Shown: in pieces, positions 1 to 10,734 of the stretch
How positions within the stretch are numbered: position 1 is the stretch's first letter
Layout of the letters: each line of letters opens with the position of its first letter
Source of the DNA: Tetraselmis striata
Lineage: Eukaryota > Chlorophyta > Chlorodendrophyceae > Chlorodendrales > Chlorodendraceae
Reading direction: 5' to 3'
DNA: 64,000 nt
Assembly (NCBI GenBank): GCA_006384855.1
Contig: VCJN01002099.1
Span: 1 to 64,000 of the forward strand
Translations under genes and position numbers: made by a program
The notes under the pieces: generated by a model
Databases searched by the model: none
What the model was told of the DNA's origin: nothing
Seen by the model: the letters and a program-made list of their open reading frames with translations, nothing else

Positions 1-70
1 TTCTGGCTGGCGGTCATCGGGCTACAGCGCTGTGCCTGACCAGCCACTGCCGAAATGTCCCATCCTCCAG

Positions 71-1448
71 GCGGACGAGAATGGCGTGGCCGTCTTCAAC
101 GTGACCATCGCCAATGATCTGGTGCGTCCGCACTCCTTCCCGCTTCTTCGATCTCTTAATCTTCCTGCCTGAAAGAGCTTCTTCCCCGCTGGCTCCTGCC
201 GATGCTTACCTTCGGCGTGTTTTTCAGTACGCCGACCTGTTTGAGACCGAGGTGCCGATGGCGCGCTCGTTTGTGGTCCACGCCGATGAGGATGATCTTG
301 GCCTGGGAGGCAACAATGGCTCCCTTGCCACTGGTGGGCTCCCCAAGCCTGTGTATCTTTTCCACCCTTCCCGAAAAGTGGCTATGCGCCAGCACGCAGT
401 CCATTGAGCATAGCTGTGCCTTGTGTGGTCCATCTCGTAGGCAATGCCGGCGGCCGCCTGAGGTGCGGCGAGATCTTCAAGTTCTCCCCGCTGTACGCAA
501 TGGCCAACCTCACCGCCGGCCCCGCAAACGTCACCGTCGCAGCGCTCATGATGCAGGAGTCGCCCAGCTCCCTGACTGTCATGGCAAGAGCCCCCGTTTC
601 AACATAGGCAGCAATCTGCGGCTCGCTCACTCGCGCACATGCTGGATTAGAGGGTTTTTGGAGTTGCGTAAAGGAAGACAGGCATTGGAATCGGTGTCTG
701 CTTTGACTAACCCAGGCTCCTACTCTGTCGCTCCCCAGACCCTGGCGTCCGGCATTGGTGCGGAGGCGACCCATGGATGGCACATCCACAGCAACGCGGC
801 GTCGGACACCCTCGGCTGCGGCGCGAACGTCACCGGCGGCCACTACAACCCGATCGGCTCCACCCACAGCAACCCCACCGAGCCAGTGACCGCCCGGCAC
901 ATGGGCGACTTCGGCAACATCGAGAGCGATGCGGCCGGCATGGTCAACAGCTCCATCACCGTGCAGAACGTCTACCTGTGGGGCGCGTACAGTGTGATGG
1001 ACCGCGCCTGGGTGCTGCACAACGGCACTGATGACCTCGGCCTTGGCGGCGACAACGGATCTCTCGCCACAGGTGCGGATTTCTGAATTTGTCTGCACAG
1101 CTTGCCGTGACTGCTCTAAAAGTGGCTCCTATGTGCACCCTGGGTCAGGGATGCGATTTATTGCTGTCTGTAGATGTGTGGCACAGTGTATTTTTCGGGC
1201 CGCTTACTGCATTACGTTGATGTGCTCTCATGCCTGCCCCGTGCATCTCTGCAGGCAACGCTGGCGCCCGCATCAAGTGCGGCAACATCATGGCCACCAC
1301 CATGGAGGATATCATGGATATCAGCATGCCCAAGATGCCCAACGTAACTTTTCCAGGTATTTCTGACGACCCTGACAGCGGTGCTGCGCGCTACGGCTCC
1401 CTCCTGAGCGTGCTGCTGGTCGCGCTTGCGCTTGCGCTCGGGTTCTAA
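71..1448 (+). CDS. Multi-domain Cu/Zn superoxide dismutase, GPI-anchored (5' partial)
   Basis: Cu/Zn superoxide dismutase converts superoxide to hydrogen peroxide and oxygen. Exons read as 71-121, 228-333, 441 to about 577 or 595, 739-1072 and 1255-1448; all borders are GT-AG and in frame, only the third donor is ambiguous. The first visible domain is a C-terminal half (VVHADEDDLG, then GNAGGRLRCG). The second is complete: WHIH and GGHYNP copper/zinc histidines, STHSN, ARHMGD, WVLHNGTDD, disulphide cysteines in GCGAN and IKCG, and the active-site arginine in GARIKCG. All seven metal ligands are therefore present. The junction ATG|GNAG recurs at the same phase in both domains, so the domains arose by duplication with their intron. 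The protein ends in a small-residue stretch followed by a hydrophobic tail (LLSVLLVALALALGF) with no charged end, which suggests a GPI anchor and an extracellular enzyme. The start lies before the window. Confidence 0.88.
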
Positions 1449-4237
1449 GTGGAAAGCCGAGCGGGAAACCCACCCCTGTGCATCCATCCATCCAAGAGGT
1501 GACCCTTCCTCCATCTCTGCTATGTAACTATGCCATCTGAGCTCACCAGTGTGCGTCATTGGTTTTAGTGCGCTTTCCATCCCTTACGGCAAGAAAGGGC
1601 TGGACTGGCTGTGCTGGAATACACCCACCGCCCATAGCAAAGCGTGCTTGTTGACACCAGTGCTGCTGTCACGGTTGACCAGTCAATGTAGCTAGGGTAT
1701 GCGTATTAGTACTTTAGCACATATCTGAGTGGAACGAGCACCGCGCTACGCACGCGCCGCGGGCACCGCATCGCGCCAGCCATGTAGGCGTTCGGCGCTC
1801 CGGGCCTGCTCACTTCTCTGCAACCAGATACTCTCCCGGCTATGGGCTTCCGCCTCCCAACCCCGGCTCATGCCGGGACGTGCGACATGGACCAGCACGT
1901 CGGTTGCGGGGAGGTTGCGCATGACAGTGCTCCCACACCAGCAAACACATCCATGGTCCAAATGCATGCATTCTTTTCACATGGGAGGGTCAATTGCGGT
2001 AGGGAGCGGTGGGGAGGGCAATATCGCTATAAGTTGGCACCAAGTTGGACCACGGATCTCCAGTGCCAACTTCCATCAGGAGAAATTCTAAACGTTCTCC
2101 CTGGCCTTCAGAGGGCTGCATGATACGGGCTCCGGCCAACTCTATGCGGGTTCATGCAGCCTGGCCGGAAAAAGCTGGCCAGTGTAATTGGAAGACTGGC
2201 AGGTATATAATTGTAATAAGCTTCAAACTTGACAATTCAGAGATACGTACATAAAGGGACGGTGGCAGCATGTGAAGGAGGTAGCGCATGATCGAGCACC
2301 TGGCGGATTACAAGGGAGAGCGGGGGGCGGGGGGGGGGGGAGACTGTCTGGTTCGTCGGGTATACAGGTCCCAACCTGGCGCTGGGCATTTGGGTTGCCG
2401 CACAGCGGCCGCAACGCCACACCGGCGTCCTTACCATTCCTGCCCAGCGCAGGGCGACTCTGCAGGCCCCGGGCTTTGCATGGAACCTCTCTCAGGCCGA
2501 CTGGCAGTGCTGTTTGCGCTTCTAAAGGCTTCCCAGCAGGCGAGGGGTGACCGCCCGGCTACCCAGAGGCAAGGAACGGTGGGAAACGGGTAGGAACGCA
2601 TTGAATGGTAGGCGAGGGATACCTCGCCGGCGGAGGCTGTTGGAGGCGCAATTGGCCTTCAAAGGATGACATGCAACGGGCCCAGCCGGCCCTATGCGGC
2701 TTGTGATGTCAGGCTGGAAGACGGCTAGGTTGCGGCGCTACTCAGAAACAAGTTGCAACAAGTGGTAAGTTCAAATGCAGGAGATTGGCGTTGAGTGAAG
2801 ACTGAAGAGTTGGCCGCCGCCATGGGTTCCACCAAAAGCTGACAGTGGTGGGAATGGCTGACGCTGCGGCCGGTGTGCAGGTGCCGACGCACATAGAAGA
2901 AAACAGCTGGAAGAACGTGCCCTAGTACCTGCTGTCACCCCAAAACAGTACGAACAAATAACGAACATGTCCTGAAACTAAGGACGCCCTGCCAGGCACC
3001 TGGCACGCGCCACAAAATTTCTCTCAGCATGGCTGTCACATGGCAATTGCACCGGCATCCGTACAAGGTGCAACAGAACAACAACCAAGCGCCGCAAGAC
3101 AGCAGGGACAGTGGCCAGAAGCTGGAGCAATGGGTCGACAAGCAGCGGTGGCTGTGGCAAAGGGAGGGGCTGAACCCAGCAGAGAGGGAGGCATTATCAC
3201 ATATGAAGAGGGCTCCTTTGTGTGGGACCCGCTGGAGGAGCAGTGGGATGTCATGTAAGCGGGGATGTGCGCCATGGACAGAAGCGGTTGTTGATGGTTG
3301 AACGAGCGTGTCGATGTGAGCACAAAAAACTGCTTGGTCAAATGGGCGGAATTGCAGCGTGGGTGGCTTGTTGGCGCCCGACGGGACAAACCAGAAGTCG
3401 TGGGTTTTCCACAGCAAAGCTTAGAACACGGGGGTTGCCACATCAGAAATGGCGCAGGGCGTCCGAGAGGACCAGCTTCATAGATTATCAGCAATTTGCG
3501 AGCGACTACCAGCCGATATGGTGGTACGGCCGAGTAAATACGTATGTTTGTTTGAAGTATGTTTCACGCCCGCCCGGCCCACGTTGCTATCGAGGACGGC
3601 AGAAGTTGCATCGTTAAATGACTCGGGCCAAACACACCAGCAGGGCAACGACGATTACCGGCGCGGCAAACGAACTGTGACCACGCGCGCGAGCTTGCCG
3701 ATCGTCGTCGCCAGATTGGGCGTCGGATTGATCGGGCGCGTATATTTGGCGTCGAGAGTATACTAGAGGGCAACGGCAAGCGCCATTATGGCCACTGACG
3801 CACACACACCAGCGGGGGTCTTGGTCGTGTGTGGGTGTGTGTGTGTGTGTGTGTGTGTAAGTGCGTGTGTGTAAGTGTGTGTGTCTGTAAGTGTAAGTGT
3901 GTGTAAGTCTGTGTGCATGTGTGTGTGTGTGTGTGTGTGTGTGTACACATGTACATATCTATCTATATATGTGTGTGTGTTTGGGTATATATATATCCCC
4001 CCACGTAAGTCCCAGGCCCCTTTCTCGCCGACTCCGAGCTTACGAATACCTGTAGTAAAGCAGCTGAATCTACGGTTTATGACCTGAAATCCTGGAATGT
4101 TGCACATTTACGCTCAGCCTTTATCACCATAATTTGGGTGTAAGCAACCCCTTGGCCCTAACAAGTGTCCTTTTTTTTTTTTTTTTTCAAGTGTCCTACA
4201 CGAGTGGCACTGGCGCCAAACCAAGAGTTTCCAGTAC
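1449..4237. other. Intergenic, no gene recognised
   Basis: Many short overlapping reading frames occur on both strands, but none shows a domain or credible exon structure. The interval holds a short poly-G run near 2329-2340, the TG-rich microsatellite around 3824-3980 and a poly-T run at 4171-4187. The first few hundred bases presumably hold the 3' UTR and terminator of the superoxide dismutase gene, but no clear polyadenylation signal is visible. Confidence 0.5.
3824..3980. repeat. (TG)n-rich microsatellite
   Basis: Imperfect TG/GT tract with interspersed TAAG, ending in TATATATG. The reading frames through it are Val/Cys or His/Thr repeats produced by the microsatellite. Confidence 0.95.
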
Positions 4238-4246
4238 CTCCGCAAC
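4238..4246. repeat. Target-site duplication A (left of copy 1)
   Basis: The 9-mer CTCCGCAAC directly precedes the transposon end at 4247. It recurs immediately after the right ends of copy 1 (11451-11459) and copy 2 (18894-18902). Nine-bp duplications are typical of Mutator-like elements. Confidence 0.85.
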
Positions 4247-4330
4247 GAGAAAAGCGCAATATACTAGCGTAAACGGTAGAGGCCACTATACTTCACTTTT
4301 GACTCACTGAAAATGGGACAATTTACTAGC
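4247..4330 (+). repeat. Left terminal inverted repeat, copy 1
   Basis: Pairs with 11367-11450 on the other strand. A core of about 61 bp starting ATACTAGCGTAAACGG differs by one base; the outer 14 bp match less well. The motif AATGGGACAA..TACTAGC occurs near the inner edge here and again at the outer end of the right repeat. Confidence 0.9.
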
Positions 4331-4676
4331 TCACGCGCCAAACAATGTACTACAGACATACATACACAGCGCAAAGTACTGTACTCGCCGTCGCCGCCGC
4401 CATCCCTTATCCCGCCCACTCCAGTGGAGGGGGGGCTGCGCAGTATTACTAGTCGCTACTAGTATACCTTTCCACCACCGCCAAGGCTGCCCAGAACCCA
4501 AACCGGGCCGTGGCAGACAGTTTGCGACTATTCATAGGAAAGGATCCCACGCGACACAGGCATGCAGGGTCTTAACTTACACAAAAAGGCGCGAACGCCC
4601 GGATCCGTGACATGAATGGACTCCGCCTACCTTCGGCGTAGGTCTGCACGGCTGGTGAGTAGGCAGCTATAGAGAC

Positions 4677-5179
4677 TTGCAGCTCACGCTATCGGTTACT
4701 GCCATGCAGGCTGGGGTAGGTCCCATCGCGATGGAGGTGCCTAGCAAACCCCCCCCCCCCCCCCCCCCCCCCCGCCCCCGCTTCCCCCCCGCACGCGGCC
4801 ACCCTCTCGAGAGTCTGCCAGCCGGTCCGCCCGACCCGCTCGACCAAGGGCTGCGCCTGCTCGACGTGCCCCCACCCAACGCTCTCGTCGCGTGGCGGCC
4901 CTTGCCGTTGGACCTAGCCGGGCCGATACGCAGTCAGTGGCGGGTCAAGGGCAGGGCCCGCCAGCGGCAGACATGTCGCCGAGCTTGGCTGTCGCTGGCG
5001 ATGCGGGCGAGGGCTGGCCTACGCATAGCGATAGCCAGGCTGGGGAGAGCGGCGGGCAGGGAGCCGGCGCGTCGGCAGCCACACCCTGTGGACTTGCGCT
5101 CGCATTAGGCGGGGGTGGGGGCGTGCCGGATGCCAGCGGTTCGGAGGCTGGTAAAGGCGCGACAACCACCATGCTCACG
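4677..5179 (+). pseudogene. N-terminal coding block of element gene, copy 1, frame broken at C-tract
   Basis: The equivalent block in copy 3 is one open frame of 165 codons from an ATG to the donor MLT|GTAAGA. Here the block is 503 nt and in copy 2 it is 499 nt, so both lose frame. The length differences fall in the poly-C run (about 4750-4772 here). After the C-run the frame encodes an Ala/Gly/Ser-rich, probably disordered segment (ADTQSVAGQGQGPP, GESGGQGAGASAAT, ending TTTMLT) and ends at a good splice donor at 5179. The same segment is duplicated inside the exon at 7300-7668. Function unknown. Confidence 0.45.
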
Positions 5180-6340
5180 GTAAGAGCTGTGGAAAAGGCG
5201 GGATGGAGGGCGGGGGGCGGGGGGGGGGGGGGGGGGAGGTTGTGGCCGTGCTGTGATGTAATGCTGTGGTAGTGTGGTGCACCTTTATTTGCATTTTTAT
5301 ACGGCTTGCTAATTATGTCGCCATTACACGTTCGACTGACAGCCCCCGACTCCAAAAACTAGCACGAGCAACGCACTCCCTGCCCCCGCTGCCGACGAGT
5401 TGCAGCCTGCCTCAAAAGACGCAACGCCAGTCGCCGAGGTGGGCGGCCTTGCTGCGATGTAAAGTTGCTGTCCTGGGCTTCTGTTGTTTTCGGCTTGCTA
5501 ATTATTATGTCGCCATCGCACGTTCGACCCAAGCCACAGCCCCCGATTGCAAAGCACGAGCGACGCACCCCCTTGCCTTGCTGCCGACGAGTCGCAGCCG
5601 GCCTCAAATGAAGCGACGCCAGTCGCCACGGTGGGCGGCCTTGCTTCGATGTAAGGCTATGCTAGGCTGTTTTAGTTTTCGACTGGCTAATTATGTCGCC
5701 ATCGCACGTTCCACCCACAGCCCCCGAGTGCTAAACGTGGCACAAGCGACGCACCCCCTTCGCCTTGCTGCCGACGAGTCGCCGCCGGGTCGCATGCGCC
5801 ACCAGTCGCAAGGGTGGGCGGCTTTTCTGCGATGTAAGGTTAAGCTAGGCTTTTGCAGTTTCCGGCTTGCTAATTATTATGCCGCCATCGCACGTTCCAT
5901 CGATAGCCCCCGAGTCCCAAACCTTGCACGAGCGACGCATCCCCTCGCCCGATGCTGACGAGTCGCAGCCGGCTTCAACCGAGGCGACGCACGTCGCCAA
6001 GGCGGGCGGCCTTGCTGCGTCATAATGATGTTATCCACCTTTGCATTTTTATGGCTTGCTAAATATGTCGCCATTGCGCGTTCGACCCCCCCCCCCCCCC
6101 CCCCCCCCCCGACTGCTAGCTGCACGAGCGACGCACCCCCTCGCCTTGCTGTCGGCGAGTCGCAACCGGCCTCAAAAGAAGCGACGCCAGTCGCAAGGTG
6201 GGCGGCCTTGCTGCGATGTAAGGCTATGCTGGGTTTTTTTAGTTTCCCACTTGCTGATTATGTAGACGCCATCGCACATTCGACCCATACCTCCCGACTG
6301 CAAAATCTGGCACGAGCGACGCACCCGCTGCCCCCGCTGC
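5180..6340 (+). repeat. First exon-intron-like repeat array, copy 1 (degenerate)
   Basis: About six units of 170-190 bp. Each has an acceptor-like CAG or TAG before CCCCCGA, an exon-like core, a donor-like GTGGGC and a branch-point-like TGCTAAT about 30-40 nt before the next acceptor. The first exon-like core, 5343-5438, is 96 nt and open. The second (from 5540, ending CCACG|GTGGGC) has an in-frame TGA when read in phase 0, and a later unit has a GC rather than GT donor. This array is therefore less well preserved than the second one. Confidence 0.7.
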
Positions 6341-6380
6341 AAAAGGACCCTCACAGTTTGCTCACAGTTGCGGCAATCCT

Positions 6381-6908
6381 TTGGTGACGCCTGTGCAGGC
6401 CGGGAGAAGCAAAAAGGGGGAAAAGGCAAGGGCAAACGCGGGCAGGGTGGTGCTGGCTCCCAGCGCGGCTGTGAGGAGCGATCCCGCCGCCGATTATTGC
6501 CACTCCCGTCACTTCCTCTTCACCCACCTCCCCCGGAGCACCGCACAAGTCCGTCCCATCCGCTGCAGTCAAGCCGCCGCGGTCCTGGTCCATCGTTCCC
6601 CAAGACGTGAGGAAGAGGGCGGAGCGCAGGATCGCCAGCTCTACTATGGGGTGGGCACCGCTAAAGTGGTGCCGGGCGCAGCGGAGCCTGAGACCCTGGT
6701 GATGTATGCAAAAGTGCCCGCCATAGATGAAGGTGGCTGCACTGCCGGCACCTTCTGGACTCGTCGCAGTCGCAGGAAACCCCATTGTCGCCCGCAGAAA
6801 CGCACTTCAGTCGACAACAAACTCTGTGGACGGCTTGCAAGAAGCGACAAGGTTGGGGCAGCAATCCTCGCCTACTGTTGGTATACGCGACAATGCGCGC
6901 CTAGGTGA
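6381..6908 (+). CDS. Conserved hypothetical ORF in middle of element, copy 1
   Basis: An open frame of 175 codons kept intact in all three copies (also 13782-14309 and 21206-21733), with a few substitutions such as GTAKVV versus GTAEVV. It contains a plausible folded stretch (DRQLYYGVGTAKVV, ETLVMYAKVPAID) and several cysteines towards the C-terminus. No family is recognised. A competing frame in the first third (Lys/Arg/Gly-rich, donor ACGTGAGG near 6605) could instead be the exon. It could also be a captured host fragment. Confidence 0.3.
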   Translation: MVTPVQAGRSKKGEKARANAGRVVLAPSAAVRSDPAADYCHSRHFLFTHLPRSTAQVRPIRCSQAAAVLVHRSPRREEEGGAQDRQLYYGVGTAKVVPGAAEPETLVMYAKVPAIDEGGCTAGTFWTRRSRRKPHCRPQKRTSVDNKLCGRLARSDKVGAAILAYCWYTRQCAPR

Positions 6909-7299
6909 CCTGGTACTCGGAGTGGCACTCGTGTTGTATGGCAGTCGTGTTGACGCACCCCCTCGCGTGCCTGCTGCCGAGCCGCAGCCGGCCTCGACAA
7001 GGGCGACGCGAGTCGTCAAGGTGGGTTGGCCCCGTTGCACGTGTTGCCATTGCGCACCTATTACTTTTACGGCTCGCTAATAGAGTCGAAATCGCACGTT
7101 GGCCCCGCATACCCCGAGCGCAGAGGCTTGCCCGAGCGACGCACCCCCTCGAAGCGCTGCTCCCGAGTCGCAGCCGGCCTCGACAGGGGCGCCTCATGTC
7201 GCCAAGGTGGGTTGGACCCGCTGCACCTTTGTTGCCGTTGCGCACTTGTTACTTTTACGGCATGCTAATTGAGTCGCCATCGCACGTTGGCCCCCGCAG

Positions 7300-10200
7300 A
7301 CCCCAAGCGCAAAAGCTGGCCCGAGCGACGAACCCACTCGCGGCGCTGCTCCTAACCCGCATGCCAAACGCTCTCGTCTCGTGGCGGCCTTGGCCATTGG
7401 ACCTAGCTGGGCCGATACGCAGTCAGTGGCGGGTCAAGGGCAGGGCCCGCCAGCGGCAGACATGTCGCCGAGTTTGGCGGCTGCCGCTGGCGATGCGGCC
7501 GAGGGCTTGCCTACGCCTAGCGATAGCCACGCGGGGGAGAGCGGCGGGCAGGGAGCCGGCGCGTCGGCAGCCACACTCTCTGGATTGGCGCTAGCATTAG
7601 GCGGTGGTGAGGGCGTGCCGGATGCCAGCGGCTCGGAGGCTAAAGGCGCGACAACCACCATGCCCATTGTAAGAGATGCGGAAAAGGCGGGATGGAAGGC
7701 AGGGTGGAGAGGGGGGGGGGTGGCCGTGCTGCGATATAATGTTGTGGTGGACCTTTGTGTTTTTATACGGCTTGCTAATTATGTCGCCATTACACGTTCG
7801 ACTGACAGCCCCCGACTCAAAAAACTAGCACGAGCAACGCACTCCCTGCCCCCGCTGCCGACGAGTTGCAGCCGGCCTTAATAGAAGCAACGCAAATCGC
7901 CAAGGTGGGCGGCCTTGCTGCAATGTAAGGTTATCCTGGGCTTCTGTTGTTTTCGGCTTGCGAAATATGTCGCCATCGCACGTTCGACCCAACAGCCCCC
8001 AATTGCAAAAGCTGGCACGAGCGACGCACCCCCTTGCCTTGTTGCCGACGAGTCGCAGCCGGCCTCAAATGAAGCGACGCAAGTCGCCAAGGTGGACGGC
8101 CTTGCCGTGATGTAAGGCTATGGGTTATGGGCTCATGTAGTTTCCGGCTTGCTAATTATTATGCCGCCATCGCACGTTCCACCCACAGCCACCAAGCGAC
8201 GCACCCCCTCGCCTTGCTGCCGACAAGTCGCAGCCGGCTCGCAAGAGGCGCCGGGAGTCGCCAAGGTGGGCGGCCTTTCTGCGAGGTAAGGCTATGCTGG
8301 GCTGTTTCAGTTTTCGGCTTGCTAATGATAATGTCGCCATCGCACATTCGACCCACAGCCCCCGAGTGCAAAAGCTTGCACAAGCGACGTATCTCCTCGC
8401 CCCCGCCAACGAGTTGCAGCCGCCCTCAAAAGAAGCGACGCACGTCGCCAAGGTGGTCGGCCTTGCTGCGACATAATGTTGGTGTCCACCTTAACATTTT
8501 TATGGCTTGCTAATTATGTCGCCATCGCACGTTCGACCCACAGCCCCCGAGCGACGCACCCCCTCGCCTTGCTGCCAACGAGTCGCAGCCGCCCTCAAAA
8601 GGAGCGACGCACGTCGCCAAGGTGGTCGGCCTTGCTGCGACATAATGTTGTTGTCCACCTTAACATTTTTATGGCTTGCTAATTATGTCGCCATTGCACG
8701 TTCGACCCACAGCCCCCGAGCGACGCACCCCCTCGCCTTGCTGCCAACGAGTCGCAGCCGCCCTCAAAAGGAGCGACGCACGTCGCCAAGGTGGTCGGCC
8801 TTGCTGCGACATAATGTTGTTGTCCACCTTAACATTTTTATGGCTTGCTAATTATGTCGCCATTGCACGTTCGACCCACAGCCCCCGAACGACGCACCCC
8901 CTTGCCTTGTTGCCGACGAGTCGCAGCCGGCCTCAAATGAAGCGACGCAAGTCGCCAAGGTGGACGGCCTTGCTGTGATGTAAGGCTATGGGTTATGGGC
9001 TCATGTAGTTTCCGGCTTGCTAATTATTATGCCGCCATCGCACGTTCCACCCACAGCCCCCGAGCGACGCACCCCCTCGCCTTGCTGCCGACGAGTCGCA
9101 GCCGGCTCGCAAGAGGCGCCGCGAGTCGCCAAGGTGGGCGGCCTTTCTGCGAGGTAAGGCTATGCTGGGCTGTTTCAGTTTTCGGCTTGCTAATGATAAT
9201 GTCGCCATCGCACATTCGACCCACAGCCCCCGAGTGCAAAAGCTTGCACAAGCGACGTATCTCCTCGCCCCCGCCAACGAGTTGCAGCCGCCCTCAAAAG
9301 AAGCGACGCACGTCGCCAAGGTGGTCGGCCTTGCTGCGACATAATGTTGTTGTCCACCTTTGCATTTTTATGGCTTGCTAATTATGTCGCCATCGCACGT
9401 TCGACCCACAGCCCCCGAGCGACGCACCCCCTCGCCTTGCTGCCAACGAGTCGCAGCCGCCCTCAAAAGGAGCGACGCACGTCGCCAAGGTGGTCGGCCT
9501 TGCTGCGACATAATGTTGTTGTCCACCTTAACATTTTTATGGCTTGCTAATTATGTCGCCATTGCACGTTCGACCCACAGCCCCCGAGCGACGCACCCCC
9601 TCGCCTTGCTGCCAACGAGTCGCAGCCGCCCTCAAAAGGAGCGACGCACGTCGCCAAGGTGGTCGGCCTTGCTGCGACATAATGTTGTTGTCCACCTTAA
9701 CATTTTTATGGCTTGCTAATTATGTCGCCATTGCACGTTCGACCCACAGCCCCCGAACGACGCACCCCCTTGCCTTGTTGCCGACGAGTCGCAGCCGGCC
9801 TCAAATGAAGCGACGCAAGTCGCCAAGGTGGACGGCCTTGCTGTGATGTAAGGCTATGGGTTATGGGCTCATGTAGTTTCCGGCTTGCTAATTATTATGC
9901 CGCCATCGCACGTTCCACCCACAGCCCCCGAGCGACGCACCCCCTCGCCTTGCTGCCGACGAGTCGCAGCCGGCTCGCAAGAGGCGCCGGGAGTCGCCAA
10001 GGTGGGTGACCTTACTGCGATGTTGTAAGGCTATGCTAGGTTGTTTTAGTTAGTTTCCGACTTGCTAATTATGTCGCCATCATACGTTCGTCCGACAGCC
10101 CCCAAGTGCAACAGCTGGCACGAGCGACGCACCACCTTGCCTTGCTACCGACGAGTCGCAGCCGGCTTGCAAGAGGCGCCGCGAGTCGCCAAGGTGGGCG

Positions 10201-10734
10201 GCCTTTCTACGAGGTAAGGCTATGCTGGGCTGTTTCAGTTTTCGGCTTGCTAATGATAATGTCGCCATCGCACATTCGACCCACAGCCCCCGAGTGCAAA
10301 AGCTGGCACAAGCGACGCATCTCCTCGCCCGCCGCCAACGAGTCGCAGCCGCCCTCAAAAGAAGCGACACACGTCGCCAAGGTGGTCGGCCTTGCTGCGA
10401 CATAATGTTGTTGTCCACCTTTGCATTTTTATGGCTTGCTAATTATGTCGCCATCGCGCGTTCAACCTACCCACATCCCCCCGACTGCTAGCTGCACGAG
10501 CGACGTACCCCCTCGCCTTGCTGCCGCACAGTCGCAACCGGCCTCAAAAGAAGCGACGCCAGTCGCAAGGTGGGCGGCCTTGCTGCAATGTATCCGTTGG
10601 TTCAACCGCAGGTGACTGCTACCTGCACGCGGAAATTGTTTGAGGAGGGGCATCATACCTTTGTAGCCGCCGAGGCATACAAGAACCGCCAATTAGTAGA
10701 GAGGCCTGAGATTACCGACTTAACCGCTTTGTAG
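7300..10734 (+). CDS. Repeat-exon gene of the transposon, copy 1 (17 exons, 626 aa, start unknown)
   Basis: Exons read as 7300-7668, 7809-7904, 7996-8091, 8189-8265, 8359-8452, 8544-8621, 8713-8790, 8882-8959, 9057-9133, 9227-9320, 9412-9489, 9581-9658, 9750-9827, 9925-10001, 10099-10193, 10287-10381 and 10492-10734. Each repeated exon starts after CAG (last: TAG) and ends before GTGGGC, GTGGTC or GTGGAC; introns are 91-140 nt with a TGCTAAT branch-like motif. Lengths are 96, 96, 77, 94, 78, 78, 78, 77, 94, 78, 78, 78, 77, 95, 95 nt. Those not divisible by three cancel (77+94; 77+95+95), leaving one stop-free frame to TAG at 10732-10734. The product is Pro/Ala/Ser/Lys/Glu-rich and probably disordered; a typical unit ends QPASKEATPVAK. 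The last exon adds a distinct tail (TCTRKLFEEGHHTF). No known family. Upstream exons and the true start are uncertain, because the first array carries a stop. Confidence 0.5.
7669..10491 (+). repeat. Second exon-intron repeat array, copy 1 (16 units)
   Basis: Sixteen tandem units of about 169-190 bp. Five consecutive units (exon lengths 77, 94, 78, 78, 78) form a higher-order block that is repeated with an 868-bp period, at 8189-9056 and 9057-9924. The block adds 405 exonic nt, a multiple of three, so its gain or loss does not disturb the frame. Differences in unit number account for most of the length difference between the three transposon copies. Confidence 0.85.

Noticed and set aside
3763..4107. 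His/Thr-rich and Val/Cys-rich frames
   Set aside because: Microsatellite translation artefacts.
5266..9846. Long unspliced frames through the repeat array (for example 5266-5958, 230 codons; repeated LANYVAIARST units)
   Set aside because: These run through the intron-like parts and are broken at many units. The spliced reading in copy 1 is longer and tolerates exon lengths that are not multiples of three. It is kept as the main alternative to the spliced model.
8100..10500. CRISPR-like array
   Set aside because: Units are 170-190 bp with near-identical cores and no short-repeat/unique-spacer alternation, and the context is eukaryotic.
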